64,000 nt of DNA from Pollutiaquabacter aromativorans (GCA_049177215.1 CP185379.1:2604001-2668000), one strand, 5' to 3'; shown: positions 52,295-61,313, counted from the first letter of the stretch. Made by a program: numbers and translations. Notes: generated by a model not told the origin, from the letters alone.

Positions 52295-52302
52295 CAAAGA
52301 TA
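52295..52302 (-). promoter_or_regulatory. -7 box TATCTTTG for the DEAD-box helicase
   Basis: A perfect TAnnTTTG match on the minus strand; it predicts a 5' leader of about 120 nt before the ATG at 52165. The heptad repeat block begins 42 nt further upstream. Confidence 0.5.
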
Positions 52303-52344
52303 CGAAAAATCAGGGACTTGGTTCCAGGAGACGAGGAACGCGAG

Positions 52345-52526
<182 letters not shown>

Positions 52527-52552
52527 GTTCAAACTATAGTTTCCAGCACCGT

Positions 52553-52608
52553 TTACTGTTCACTGTTTACTGTTCACTGTTTACTATTCGCTATTCGCTA
52601 TTCGCCAT
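52553..52608 (-). repeat. heptanucleotide array, block A, locus 1 (8 units)
   Basis: Plus-strand units TTACTGT, TCACTGT, TTACTAT, TCGCTAT in 7-bp phase; on the minus strand the unit is A(C/T)AGTGA-like. It shares a 30-nt identical core with the block A array near 60.3 kb. Confidence 0.9.
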
Positions 52609-52676
52609 GAAAAAAAACACCCCCCCAATAGGGGTCACCGCCTCTTCGGGTGTCTTTCCTTCAAACAGGGCTTTCG

Positions 52677-52684
52677 TACTTTCG
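52677..52684 (+). promoter_or_regulatory. -7 box TACTTTCG for the ECF sigma/FecR operon
   Basis: One mismatch to TAnnTTTG, 18 nt before the GTG start at 52703. It follows an imperfect hairpin with ACCCC/GGGGT at about 52620-52640. Confidence 0.4.
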
Positions 52685-52702
52685 TGACCGACACAGATAA
52701 AC

Positions 52703-53275
52703 GTGGCCGTTAACGAACAGGATATTCGAAATGCTCTGGTGCAGGGCGATCAGCGGGTCTTCGGGGAATTTTTCCGCGACCACTATGCCCGCCTCTGCAC
52801 CTTCGCGCACTCGTTCGTCAAAGACCCGGATGAAGCCGAAGAAGTCGTTCAACAGGTCTTTATCCAACTCTGGGAAAAACGGCTTCACGTGGATATCCAA
52901 CTTTCTGTCCAGGCGTACCTCTTCCGCGCTGTCCGCAATTCCTGCCTGAACAAAATCCGGCACGAACAAGTGCGGCGCGCGTATGCCGATGAGCAGCAGG
53001 CACTCGCCGCGGAGTCTCCTTCCGCATCCGGTCTGGCCTTCAAAAATGAGTTGCAGGAACAGATCTACAAAGCCATCGAAAAATTGCCGGAACAATGCAG
53101 GTTGATCTTCCGCTTGTCCCGTTTCGAAGAACTCAAATACGCGGAGATCGCCGAACAGCTCGGCATCTCTGTCAAGACCGTCGAAAACCAGATGGGAAAA
53201 GCGCTTCGCATCCTGCGCAATGAATTGCAGGAATACCTTGTGCTCGCAATCGTCTTCCTAAACCTGCTCGACTGA
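52703..53275 (+). CDS. ECF RNA polymerase sigma-70 factor (FecI-like)
   Basis: 190 residues from GTG 52703. Region 2: FAHSFVKDPDEAEEVVQQVFIQLWEK, then AYLFRAVRNSCLNKIRHEQ. Region 4: LKYAEIAEQLGISVKTVENQMGKALRILR. It belongs to the Bacteroidota group of sigma factors paired with FecR anti-sigma proteins. It would activate a surface-nutrient locus when its FecR partner, encoded 4 nt downstream, receives a signal from an outer-membrane protein. Upstream are a GGGG-rich hairpin and a heptad repeat array. Confidence 0.92.
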   Translation: MAVNEQDIRNALVQGDQRVFGEFFRDHYARLCTFAHSFVKDPDEAEEVVQQVFIQLWEKRLHVDIQLSVQAYLFRAVRNSCLNKIRHEQVRRAYADEQQALAAESPSASGLAFKNELQEQIYKAIEKLPEQCRLIFRLSRFEELKYAEIAEQLGISVKTVENQMGKALRILRNELQEYLVLAIVFLNLLD

Positions 53276-53279
53276 CTCC

Positions 53280-54278
53280 ATGGATCCCCGCTTTGAACAT
53301 ATCGACGACGTAATCGCCCGCTTCCTGGCCGGAGAGGCTGGAGCGGACGATCTGCGCCTGCTCGAAGCGTGGAAGGCTTCGGATCCGGCTAACGCCAGGG
53401 AGTTCGCCCAGCTCGAACGCATTTTCTCCGAAAGCGCTTCGTTGCGAGAAGTGTTGCCGGTCAATACCGATAAAGCCTGGGGAGAAGTTCACGCCAGACT
53501 CGGCGGCGGTAAGGTGATCCCCCTCCGTCCTAACTTCTTCGCCTCTCCTGCACTGCGTGTCGCAGCCATGGTGTTGCTCGTGCTCGGACTTGGCTTGCTG
53601 ATCCGCTTCCTCGTCGCACCGGAATCCGGACCTGAAACCATCCTCGCCGCTGCGGACTCTTCCATCACCCGTGCGTTACCCGACGGGTCCACCATCTCCC
53701 TCAACCGGGGCAGTACGCTTACGTATGCTTCCGCTTCCTATGCCAAACAACGCCGGGTCAAACTGAAAGGCGAAGCATTCTTCGACGTGCGCCACGATGC
53801 GGAGCATCCATTCATCGTCGAAGCAGGCGGGCTTGAAATCCGCGACGTTGGAACGGCCTTCAACATCCAGGCCCGTGAAGACAATCGGTTGGTCGTGATC
53901 ACCGTGACCGAAGGCGAGGTCAGCGTCAGCATTCCGAAGCATGGCGATGAAGCCCTGCGGCCTGGCCAGGAACTGGTCTACGATACCGAAGCGGGCAGCG
54001 TTGAACGCCGGGAGAATAACGACCCGAACATCGCCGCCTACAAGGACAAAATCTTCATCTTCGAAGACGCCTCCCTCGGCGTGGTGATCCATACGCTCCA
54101 GGATGTTTATTCCGTACGGATGTACCTGGAAAATGAACGACTCGGTGACTGCCGCATCACGGCAACTTTCAATGACGAACCGATCGAAGAAATCACTCAG
54201 ATCATCGCTGAAACGCTTGGCCTGGAAGCCAGTCGCACCGACAGCGGGTATGTTTTCAACGGCAATGCGTGCTACTAA
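53280..54278 (+). CDS. FecR-family anti-sigma/signal transducer
   Basis: 332 residues. The cytoplasmic N-terminus (about 1-90) includes the sigma-binding helices (DDVIARFLAGEAGADDLRLLEAW). A single membrane helix spans about 95-115. The periplasmic FecR domain has the conserved TLPDG-like strand (ALPDGSTISLNRGSTLTY), the GEAFFDVRHDAEHPFIVEAGG motif and GTAFNIQAR, and a C-terminal secretin/STN-like part (DVYSVRMYLENERLGDCRITATFND). It binds the ECF sigma factor and is signalled by the STN protein encoded next, whose start lies 14 nt inside its 3' end. Confidence 0.93.
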   Translation: MDPRFEHIDDVIARFLAGEAGADDLRLLEAWKASDPANAREFAQLERIFSESASLREVLPVNTDKAWGEVHARLGGGKVIPLRPNFFASPALRVAAMVLLVLGLGLLIRFLVAPESGPETILAAADSSITRALPDGSTISLNRGSTLTYASASYAKQRRVKLKGEAFFDVRHDAEHPFIVEAGGLEIRDVGTAFNIQAREDNRLVVITVTEGEVSVSIPKHGDEALRPGQELVYDTEAGSVERRENNDPNIAAYKDKIFIFEDASLGVVIHTLQDVYSVRMYLENERLGDCRITATFNDEPIEEITQIIAETLGLEASRTDSGYVFNGNACY

Positions 54279-56172
54279 CCTCCTCCTCCTTTTTCTGTTG
54301 ACTTTCTTTTGTGCAGGCGTTTCGCGTGCACAGCAGATACCCTTACTGGAACGCAAGATCAGCATTCGGGCAGTCAATCGCCCCGTTGATGAATTCCTGC
54401 AGGAAACCGGCGTCGTCGCGGGCTGCACCTTCAGTTACGCCGTAACGGTGACCCGCGGCATGCAACCGGTGACCCTGGATCACCGCGACCGTCCACTGCG
54501 GGAATTGCTCGACCGAATATTTTCCGGAAAGGTCAACTACAAGGAGCGCGGAACACATGTCATACTCCTACGGGTGCAGCCGGTTGATCAGGAACCGGAG
54601 CCTACCCTCTTCTCCGTCGCCGGTTACGTGACGGACGCGTCAACGGGAGAACGCATTGCATCTGTGACGGTGTACGACAAGTACAGCCGCGCATCCGCCG
54701 TTACGAACGAATACGGCTATTATTCACTCGACATAAAGAATAAGGAACGCTTACGGGAAGTCACCTTGTACATCAACAAGGAGCAATATGACGATACGAT
54801 CGTTTACATCCGGCAAACCGGCCGCAGCGTGGTGAACCTGACGCTTTTTCCATTGCACGTTCAACCCGTCAGCATCGACTCTACGGCGATCCACGACAGC
54901 TTGTTCGCCGTCAATCAACTCGCGCTGGTCAAATTGATCCTGAGTGAAGAAGAACAGACCAATACGCGCAACGTCCGCGATACGCTTTACCGGAAATTCC
55001 AGGTTTCGTTCATCCCCTACATCGGCTCCAACCTGAAACTGAGCGGGAATACGGTCAATGACTATTCCTTTAATATTCTAGGCGGCTACGCCATGGGGAC
55101 ACGCAAGCTGGAAGTGGCGGGCCTTTTCAATATCGACCGCGACTCCGTAAGCAGCGCTCAGTTGGCCGGACTGTTCAACATGACCGGTGGTCCTGTCAAG
55201 GGCGTACAAGGTGCCGGCTTGTTCAATCTGAACCTTAAACCGGTGCGGGGCGCGCAGTTCGCAGGATTGGTCAACGTGAATTATGACAGCATCAGCGGTG
55301 CGCAGGCGGCAGGATTGATCAATGTCAATTTCAAACCATCGAGCAGCGTCATGATGGCGGGGCTCACCAACGTCTCGCTGAAGAGTACGGCAGGTCCACA
55401 GTTCGCTGGCTTGAACAATGTCGCCTTGGAAGAAGTCAGCGGCGGACAATTTTCCGGCTTGCTCAACACCGCGTTGAAACGCGTCGGCGGCGCGCAGGTA
55501 GCCGGCTTGTTGAATGTCGGCTTGCAGGAAGTGAACGGAGTACAGGTCGCCGGCTTGATGAATGTGAACGGAACCGATGTGCGCGGTGCCCAGGTCGCCG
55601 GTCTGCTCAACGTAGGACGACACGTTCAGGGAACGCAAGTTGGATTCCTCAACATCAGCGATACCTGCGAAGGGGTTCCGGTTGGGTTCCTCAGTTTCGT
55701 ACGTACTGGATACCACCAATTCGAACTCTCTGCTGACGAAACGTATCCCCTCAATGCCTCACTGCGCACCGGCATGCGACAATTCTACAACATCCTCAGC
55801 GCCGGTATGAAACTCGACAGTACGCAACATCACACCTGGGTCTTCGGTTACGGACTCGGCAGTGCGATCAACCTCGGAAAGCGCTGGCAATTGAACCTTG
55901 ATCTGACCATGCATCAACCGATGCAGGAGAATCATCTCCATCAATTCAACCCCTTAACGAAATTTAACCTAACGGCTGAAAAGCGTCTTTCAAAATACTT
56001 TTCGCTCGCAGCGGGGCCCAGCCTGAACGTTTTTTACGCCCACCTCGACGATCCCGATTATGCGCAGGTTTTCAGCCAATTGCCGCCTGCGTCCCTACTC
56101 GACCGACAGACGATCGGGAACTACGATCGCAGCATCTGGCTGGGAGGGAAAATAGCGCTGCGCTTCTTCTGA
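54265..56172 (+). CDS. STN domain plus 16-residue GLxN repeat outer-membrane protein
   Basis: 635 residues from ATG 54265, overlapping FecR by 14 nt. After a signal peptide (about 1-21) comes an STN domain (RAVNRPVDEFLQETGVV ... RPLRELLDRIFSG) and a carboxypeptidase-like beta-sandwich (VAGYVTDASTGERIASVTVYD). Residues about 282-478 hold about 11-12 copies of a 16-residue unit AGLxNVxxxxVxGxQx, likely a beta-solenoid or barrel, similar to the LA_2272-type surface repeat. The C-terminus ends GGKIALRFF, as in barrel proteins. Unlike classic FecA it lacks TonB-plug and SusC features. It probably relays a ligand signal to FecR; the ligand is unknown. Confidence 0.82.
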   Translation: MRATNLLLLFLLTFFCAGVSRAQQIPLLERKISIRAVNRPVDEFLQETGVVAGCTFSYAVTVTRGMQPVTLDHRDRPLRELLDRIFSGKVNYKERGTHVILLRVQPVDQEPEPTLFSVAGYVTDASTGERIASVTVYDKYSRASAVTNEYGYYSLDIKNKERLREVTLYINKEQYDDTIVYIRQTGRSVVNLTLFPLHVQPVSIDSTAIHDSLFAVNQLALVKLILSEEEQTNTRNVRDTLYRKFQVSFIPYIGSNLKLSGNTVNDYSFNILGGYAMGTRKLEVAGLFNIDRDSVSSAQLAGLFNMTGGPVKGVQGAGLFNLNLKPVRGAQFAGLVNVNYDSISGAQAAGLINVNFKPSSSVMMAGLTNVSLKSTAGPQFAGLNNVALEEVSGGQFSGLLNTALKRVGGAQVAGLLNVGLQEVNGVQVAGLMNVNGTDVRGAQVAGLLNVGRHVQGTQVGFLNISDTCEGVPVGFLSFVRTGYHQFELSADETYPLNASLRTGMRQFYNILSAGMKLDSTQHHTWVFGYGLGSAINLGKRWQLNLDLTMHQPMQENHLHQFNPLTKFNLTAEKRLSKYFSLAAGPSLNVFYAHLDDPDYAQVFSQLPPASLLDRQTIGNYDRSIWLGGKIALRFF

Positions 56173-56190
56173 TTTTTTTTCGCGAGGGAT

Positions 56191-56205
56191 AGGGGTAAGA
56201 CCCCT
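56191..56205 (+). repeat. inverted repeat AGGGGT-AAG-ACCCCT
   Basis: Perfect 6-bp arms with a 3-nt loop, 35 nt upstream of the head-GIN gene. A T-rich run (TTTTTTTT) precedes it instead of following, so it is not a standard terminator. Confidence 0.45.
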
Positions 56206-56240
56206 TGGACTTGTCTTCTGTATATAAACAGAACAAGCCC

Positions 56241-56960
56241 ATGAAACCTACCCGCCTTTTCATCAGCATTTTGCTCCTACTGTCCATTGCAACGCTCAGC
56301 TCGTGCCGTAAAGACTGGAACGGCGTTCGTGGTGATGGTCCCATCCTGACGGAAGACCGCATCGTCTCTTCCTTTCACGGTGTCGAATATCACCTGGAAG
56401 GTGATGTAAACATCCGCCGTGATTCCATCTTCTCCGTAACCGTTAGCAGCTATGGCAACTACCTGCCGCTGATCCGTACGGAAGTGATCGGCGGGAAACT
56501 GATCATCAACTCGTCAAAAAGTCTCCGCGACAACGAGATCACCGTCGATATCTCGATGCCCTCGCTCGATCACCTCTCGCTTTCCGGCTCGGGCGACATC
56601 CGTACGATCGACCGTTTTTCCGACGCGTCCCTGTATGTCAATCTGAGCGGATCGGGTAAGGTGAGTTACTTCGGAGACGTAGACGACCTGCGCGCCAACA
56701 TTTCCGGCAGTGGCATGATGGACCTCGACGGTACTGCCAACGACGCGACCATGACCATGAGCGGTTCAGGAAAGATCGCCGCGTTCGGCATGATCACCAA
56801 CAACAACTCCGCTACCATTTCGGGCTCCGGCAACATTGAAACGTTCGTCAGCAATCACCTCGACGCCACCATCTCCGGATCCGGCACGATCCGCTACCGC
56901 GGCAACCCTTCGGTTACGACGCACATCTCGGGTTCTGGTTCGGTGGTGAGAGTGCCTTGA
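56241..56960 (+). CDS. head-GIN domain (DUF2807) lipoprotein
   Basis: 239 residues from ATG 56241. A lipoprotein signal ends LSSCRKDW, with Cys near residue 22. The mature chain is a right-handed beta-helix-like array marked by repeated SGSG turns: LSGSGDIRT, LSGSGKVSY, ISGSGMMDL, MSGSGKIAA, ISGSGNIET, ISGSGTIRY and ISGSGSVV, at about 20-residue intervals. This is the head-GIN/DUF2807 family, common beside ECF/FecR loci; the function is unknown. It is followed at 3 nt by a heptad repeat array. Confidence 0.88.
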   Translation: MKPTRLFISILLLLSIATLSSCRKDWNGVRGDGPILTEDRIVSSFHGVEYHLEGDVNIRRDSIFSVTVSSYGNYLPLIRTEVIGGKLIINSSKSLRDNEITVDISMPSLDHLSLSGSGDIRTIDRFSDASLYVNLSGSGKVSYFGDVDDLRANISGSGMMDLDGTANDATMTMSGSGKIAAFGMITNNNSATISGSGNIETFVSNHLDATISGSGTIRYRGNPSVTTHISGSGSVVRVP

Positions 56961-56963
56961 GGG

Positions 56964-57047
56964 AGTGAACAGTAAACAGTAAACAGTGAACAGTGAACAG
57001 TGAATAGTGAATAGTGAATAGCGAATAGTAAATAGTAAATAGTGGAT
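56964..57047 (+). repeat. heptanucleotide array, block A, locus 2 (12 units)
   Basis: Units AGTGAAC, AGTAAAC, AGTGAAT, AGCGAAT, AGTAAAT, in exact 7-bp phase, starting 4 nt after the head-GIN stop. It is the reverse complement relative of the block A arrays at 52.6 and 60.3 kb, with the same consensus on the opposite strand. Confidence 0.92.
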
Positions 57048-57058
57048 ACCAAAACGAA

Positions 57059-57100
57059 TACTAGTTACTAGTTACAAGTTACTAATAACCAATTACCAAT
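57059..57100 (+). repeat. heptanucleotide array, block B, locus 2 (6 units)
   Basis: Units TACTAGT, TACTAGT, TACAAGT, TACTAAT, AACCAAT, TACCAAT, ending 15 nt before the TonB-receptor ATG, with only a C-run and TCCTATC between. Confidence 0.88.
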
Positions 57101-57115
57101 CCCCCCCCTCCTATC

Positions 57116-59473
57116 ATGAAAAACAAACTTCTTCTGACGATTCTTTTAACCTTCTTACACTATTTCTCCTTTGGTCAGGTCTTGACGCAGACGGTGCGTG
57201 GTACGGTCGTGGACATGATCTCGCAGGCTCCGCTTCCCGGTGCGACGGTGGTGGTGTTGGGTGTTGAGCCGATCATCGGTACTGCCGCTGATATCGACGG
57301 CAATTTTCGTTTAAACAAAGTGCCGGTTGGAACGCGTTCGTTGAAGATCAGCTTCCTTGGTTATAAGGAACGTGTCCTGCCGAACATTACGGTCACTTCA
57401 GGGAAAGAAGTGGTTCTGCAGGTGACGCTCGAAGAAAACGTGGTGCAGGGAAAAGAAGTCACCATCGTCGCTCAGGTGGAAAAAGACAAACCGCTGAACG
57501 AATTCAGCACTGTCAGTGCCAGAACATTCTCCGTCGAAGAGACCCAGAAATACGCGGCCGCGGTGAATGACCCCGCCCGAATGTCGTTGGCCTATGCCGG
57601 TGTGGTGGCAACGGACGACGGCAACAACAACATCGCGATCCGCGGCAATTCCCCGAACGGTCTGTTATGGCGTATGGAGGGTGTGGAGATTCCGAATCCA
57701 AACCACTTCAGCAATGTCGGAACTTCAGGAGGAGGAATCTCCATCTTGAGCGCGCAGACGCTTACCAACTCCGATTTCATGACCGGCGCATTCCCTGCAG
57801 AATACGGCAACGCGAATTCGGGTGTTTTCGATTTGAAGCTGCGCAAAGGGAACAACCAGAAGACCGAACGCACCATCCAGGCCGGATTTCTCGGAACCGA
57901 CCTGGCGATCGAAGGGCCTTTCAAGAAAGGGTATAACGGCTCCTATCTCATCAACTACCGCTACTCCACCCTTTCCATGCTCGGAGCCCTGGGTGTTCCG
58001 GTTGGCGACGCGATCACCAACTTTCAGGATATCTCTTATAATGTCTTCCTCCCTACTGAAAAAGCCGGGAACTTTTCCCTCTTTGGATTCGGCGGTTTGA
58101 GCAACCAGAATTTTGACGCCAAGAAAGACTCGTCTGCCTGGAAGAACAACTACGACCGCTACAGTTGGAACTTTCGCAGTAATACCGGCGCGGCGGGACT
58201 TACCCACTTCTTACAATTGGATTCCAAAACTTATCTGCGAAGCGTTTTCCTGGTCGCGGGAACTGGAAAAGGCTATGAAGAAGAACGGCTCGATGACGAA
58301 TACGCAGCCGTCAGCCAGGGCGAGCTCGTGTATGACCAGCACCGCGTCACGCTCAGCACATCGTTGACGCGGAAGATCAACGCGCAACACAGTTACAAGA
58401 CGGGCATTATCGCGAATGAATTGTTTTACGATTTCCTGAACACCGACCGAAAGGACGAGGAAGACAGGATCGTCACCGTCATCGACCAGAAAGGTCAGGC
58501 AACATTATTACAGGGTTATGGTCAGTGGAATTACAAGCCGAGTGAACGCGTAACCATCAACGCCGGCTTGCATGCACTGACGCTGACCACCAACAAGACC
58601 TACTCGATCGAACCACGGGCATCGGTAAAAGTGGATATCCGCCCTGGCCAGGCGATCAGCTTCGGTTACGGTTTGCACGGACAAGTCCAGCCGCTGGGTG
58701 TTTACTACTCACGGCAATACACCTCTGACGGAACCTATACAGAACCGAACAAGGATCTTGGCTTCACGAAATCACATCACTTCGTCTTGGGTTACGATCG
58801 CTCCCTGAACGAATTCACCCGGGTAAAGGCGGAAGTATATGCCCAATTCCTCTACAATGTTCCGGTCGGCACGGAAGCGAACAGTACGTACTCCATGTTG
58901 AACAGCGAGGGCGGGTTCACGGACAAGGAACTGCGTAATAGCGGACTGGGTCGCAACTACGGGTTCGAGCTCACCGTCGAGCGGTTCCTGCACAAGGACT
59001 TTTACTTCCTGCTGAGCTCCTCGGTATACGACTCCAAGTACAAAGCACAGGACGGTCGTTGGTACGATACGCGCTTCAATGGGAATTTCGCCGGAAGCTT
59101 CACTGCAGGTAAGGAGTTCCGCACAGGAGAAAAATTCAAGAAACGCATCGTGGGCGTCAACCTGAAAGCGATCTACACCGGCGGGCTGCGGAACACTCCC
59201 ATTGATGTACCGGCTTCCGTTGCAGCCGGAGAGACGAAGTATCAGGAGGACCGTCCGTTTATATTACAAGCACCGAATTATTTCCGCACCGATGTAAAAT
59301 TCAGCCTGAAGCGGAACCGGGAAAAGAGCAGCGTCACCTGGAGCCTGGATCTGCAGAACGCGACCAACCGGAAGAACGTGTTTGGTGATTACTTCGATCC
59401 GAAGACCGGTACGACCAAGACCGCTTACCAAATGACGATGATCCCGGTACTGTCCTACAAAGTGGATTTCTGA
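57116..59473 (+). CDS. TonB-dependent receptor with carboxypeptidase-like regulatory domain
   Basis: 785 residues. The signal peptide ends about residue 20. A carboxypeptidase-like regulatory domain follows (VRGTVVDMISQAPLPGATVVVLG ... LKISFLGYKERVL). The plug is seen as RMSLAYAGVVATDDGNNNIAIRGNSPNGLLWRMEGVEIPNPNHF, and the rest is a 22-strand barrel (NYRYSTLSMLG, FSLFGFGG). The last strand is PVLSYKVDF, ending in an aromatic residue. It imports a substrate across the outer membrane with TonB energy. No SusD gene adjoins it, unlike the sugar-uptake loci. A heptad array occupies its upstream region. Confidence 0.92.
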   Translation: MKNKLLLTILLTFLHYFSFGQVLTQTVRGTVVDMISQAPLPGATVVVLGVEPIIGTAADIDGNFRLNKVPVGTRSLKISFLGYKERVLPNITVTSGKEVVLQVTLEENVVQGKEVTIVAQVEKDKPLNEFSTVSARTFSVEETQKYAAAVNDPARMSLAYAGVVATDDGNNNIAIRGNSPNGLLWRMEGVEIPNPNHFSNVGTSGGGISILSAQTLTNSDFMTGAFPAEYGNANSGVFDLKLRKGNNQKTERTIQAGFLGTDLAIEGPFKKGYNGSYLINYRYSTLSMLGALGVPVGDAITNFQDISYNVFLPTEKAGNFSLFGFGGLSNQNFDAKKDSSAWKNNYDRYSWNFRSNTGAAGLTHFLQLDSKTYLRSVFLVAGTGKGYEEERLDDEYAAVSQGELVYDQHRVTLSTSLTRKINAQHSYKTGIIANELFYDFLNTDRKDEEDRIVTVIDQKGQATLLQGYGQWNYKPSERVTINAGLHALTLTTNKTYSIEPRASVKVDIRPGQAISFGYGLHGQVQPLGVYYSRQYTSDGTYTEPNKDLGFTKSHHFVLGYDRSLNEFTRVKAEVYAQFLYNVPVGTEANSTYSMLNSEGGFTDKELRNSGLGRNYGFELTVERFLHKDFYFLLSSSVYDSKYKAQDGRWYDTRFNGNFAGSFTAGKEFRTGEKFKKRIVGVNLKAIYTGGLRNTPIDVPASVAAGETKYQEDRPFILQAPNYFRTDVKFSLKRNREKSSVTWSLDLQNATNRKNVFGDYFDPKTGTTKTAYQMTMIPVLSYKVDF

Positions 59474-59490
59474 CCGGATCAGGCAGCAAT

Positions 59491-59526
59491 AAAAAAAGAA
59501 CGGCCCTTCCTGGAGAAGGGCCGTTC
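59491..59526 (-). terminator. strong terminator of rplY, possibly bidirectional
   Basis: GAACGGCCCTTC-loop CTGGA-GAAGGGCCGTTC, a 12-bp perfect stem. On the minus strand it is followed by TTTTTTT, 20 nt past the rplY stop; the plus-strand TonB-receptor gene ends 17 nt upstream. Confidence 0.87.
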
Positions 59527-59546
59527 GCATTTCCAATCGTAGGAAA

Positions 59547-60176
59547 TTACTTCTTGGCAGGCGCGGGTGCGGCGGCAGCAGGAGCGGCGGCGGCGGCGGC
59601 GGGTGCAGCGGCTGCAGGAGCAGCGGCTGCGGTATTCCGGGTCGTCTTCACGCCGGTCACAACGCTCGAAGCCGTATCGAGGAAAGTGACGCCCTCGAGC
59701 TTCAGGTCGCGAACGCGGATATCGTCGCCGATATCGAGGTTATCGACCTTCACTTCGATGGAATCCGGCAGGTGCTTCGGCAGGGCCGAAACTTTCAGGC
59801 GGCGCAGTTTGGTGATCAGGGCACCACCGGCGCGAACGCCGATTGCATTACCCGATACCTTCACCGGCACTTCCATGACCACCGGCTTGTCGTCGCGCAG
59901 CTCCATGAAGTCGATGTGCTGCAGCGCGTCCGTCACCGGATTGAATTGCAGTTCTTTCATGACAGCCTTGTAGGTCTTGCCAGCAATGTTTAGTTCTACC
60001 GTATACACGCTCGGGGTGTACACCAGGTTCTTGAAGTCAAGGACCGGTGCGCTGAAGTGGACCTGTTCGGAGCCACCATACAACACACACGGAACTTTAC
60101 CCTCTGCTCGCAGTTTTTTCAGCTCCTGCTTAGACTGAGCTGCTCTCAAGTCTCCGTTAAGTGTGAATGATTTCAT
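59547..60176 (-). CDS. rplY: 50S ribosomal protein L25/general stress protein Ctc
   Basis: 209 residues, the long Ctc-type L25, which binds 5S rRNA. The N-terminal domain has LNGDLRAAQSKQELKKLRAEGKVPCVLYGG, and the TL5 C-terminal domain includes DALQHIDFMELRDDKPVVMEVPV. The last about 30 residues are an unusual low-complexity tail of Ala and Pro ending PAPAKK. A strong terminator follows. The upstream 170 nt between prs and rplY consist almost entirely of heptad repeats, so this gene's promoter, if separate, lies inside them. Confidence 0.93.
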   Translation of the reverse strand: MKSFTLNGDLRAAQSKQELKKLRAEGKVPCVLYGGSEQVHFSAPVLDFKNLVYTPSVYTVELNIAGKTYKAVMKELQFNPVTDALQHIDFMELRDDKPVVMEVPVKVSGNAIGVRAGGALITKLRRLKVSALPKHLPDSIEVKVDNLDIGDDIRVRDLKLEGVTFLDTASSVVTGVKTTRNTAAAAPAAAAPAAAAAAPAAAAPAPAKK

Positions 60177-60180
60177 TTTG

Positions 60181-60271
60181 ATGTTGGTTATTGGATATTG
60201 GTGGTTGGATATTTGTTATTGGTAACTTGTAATTAGTAACTAGGAACTAGAGATTAGTAATTAGAATTCTA
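60181..60271 (-). repeat. heptanucleotide array, block B, locus 3 (13 units)
   Basis: Plus-strand units TTATTGG, ATATTGG, TAACTTG, TAATTAG, TAACTAG in strict 7-bp phase over 13 units. On the minus strand the unit is ACCAATA/ACTAGTT-like, matching block B of locus 2. The array ends 4 nt before the rplY ATG. Confidence 0.88.
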
Positions 60272-60291
60272 TTCAGATGTGAAACTGCCAT

Positions 60292-60347
60292 TCACTGTTC
60301 ACTGTTCACTGTTTACTATTCGCTATTCGCTATTGGCTATTCGCTAC
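60292..60347 (-). repeat. heptanucleotide array, block A, locus 3 (8 units)
   Basis: Plus-strand units TCACTGT three times, TTACTAT, TCGCTAT twice, TGGCTAT, TCGCTAC. It ends 2 nt from the prs stop codon. The internal run of 30 bases is identical to that in locus 1. Confidence 0.92.
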
Positions 60348-60349
60348 TC

Positions 60350-61282
60350 TCACACCAGGAACAACTGGCTGATACTCTCATACACATACACCCGTCGGAT
60401 GATGCGCGCGAAGAGTTCGGAGGAAGGGAGTACTTTGATCTTATCACATTGTTCGCGCAGCGGGATCGTGTCGGTGACAACGAGTTCGGTTAAGCGCGAT
60501 TTGTTGAGGCGTTCGTAGGCGCTTCCGGAAAGTACCGGGTGGGTACAGAAAGCACGAACGCTGTTCGCTCCTTTATCGAAGAGCATATCCGCGGCCTTGG
60601 TGAGGGTTCCGGCAGTATCGCAGATATCATCCACGAGAATGACATCGCGACCTTCCACTTCTCCGATTACCGTCATTTCCGCGATCTCGTTGGCCTTCTT
60701 GCGGTGCTTGTCGCAGATGACCATGTCGGCGTTGAAGTACTTCGCGTAACCCCGTACCCGGTTCACACCGCCCATGTCGGGAGCTGCGAAACAGAGGTTG
60801 GGCAGATTAAGCGATTCGATATAAGGGACGAACAACGAGGAAGGTTCGAGATGGTCGACGGGGATGTCGAAGAATCCCTGGATCTGCGGAGCGTGCAGGT
60901 CCATGGTCATGATTCGCGTAACGCCGGCAGCGGTCAACATGTTGGCCACCAACTTGGATGCGATGGAGACCCGCGGCTTGTCTTTCCGGTCGGAGCGTGC
61001 GAAACCGAAGTAGGGAATCACCGCGGTGATGTAGTGGGCTGAAGCGCGCCGGGCGGCGTCGATCAGCATGAGGAGCTCCATCAGGTTATCGGATGGCGCG
61101 AAGGTGGATTGGATGATGAATACATCACAACCGCGCACCGACTCATCAAAAGCGGGAGAGAATTCGCCGTCGGAAAAACGGGCTACATTGACTTGCCCGA
61201 GGGGCAGGCCGTAGGCGCCGGCGATCTGTTCGCCCAGGTACCGCGTGGCGGTACCGCTGAACAGTTTGACATTACGCTCCAT
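60350..61282 (-). CDS. prs: ribose-phosphate pyrophosphokinase (PRPP synthetase)
   Basis: 310 residues. It makes PRPP from ribose 5-phosphate and ATP for nucleotide, His and Trp synthesis. Landmarks: GEFSPAFDESVRGCDVFIIQS, the flexible ATP-binding loop PYFGFARSDRKDKPR, MTMDLHAPQIQGFFD and the PRPP-binding loop VDDICDTAGTL (the ribose 5-phosphate-binding motif). Full length for the class I family. The promoter at 61314-61344 is the best -33/-7 pair in the window. Its 3' end abuts heptad block A. Confidence 0.95.
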   Translation of the reverse strand: MERNVKLFSGTATRYLGEQIAGAYGLPLGQVNVARFSDGEFSPAFDESVRGCDVFIIQSTFAPSDNLMELLMLIDAARRASAHYITAVIPYFGFARSDRKDKPRVSIASKLVANMLTAAGVTRIMTMDLHAPQIQGFFDIPVDHLEPSSLFVPYIESLNLPNLCFAAPDMGGVNRVRGYAKYFNADMVICDKHRKKANEIAEMTVIGEVEGRDVILVDDICDTAGTLTKAADMLFDKGANSVRAFCTHPVLSGSAYERLNKSRLTELVVTDTIPLREQCDKIKVLPSSELFARIIRRVYVYESISQLFLV

Positions 61283-61313
61283 GATGCTCGTGGGAACCCT
61301 TTTTTCGGGGATG

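Noticed and set aside
59554..59973. 139-residue alanine-rich plus-strand frame
   Set aside because: Antisense to the Ala/Pro-rich tail of rplY, which gives an artefactual Gly/Ala frame.
60279..60518. 79-residue plus-strand frame beginning in the block A repeats at 60.3 kb
   Set aside because: It translates repeats and then the antisense of prs.
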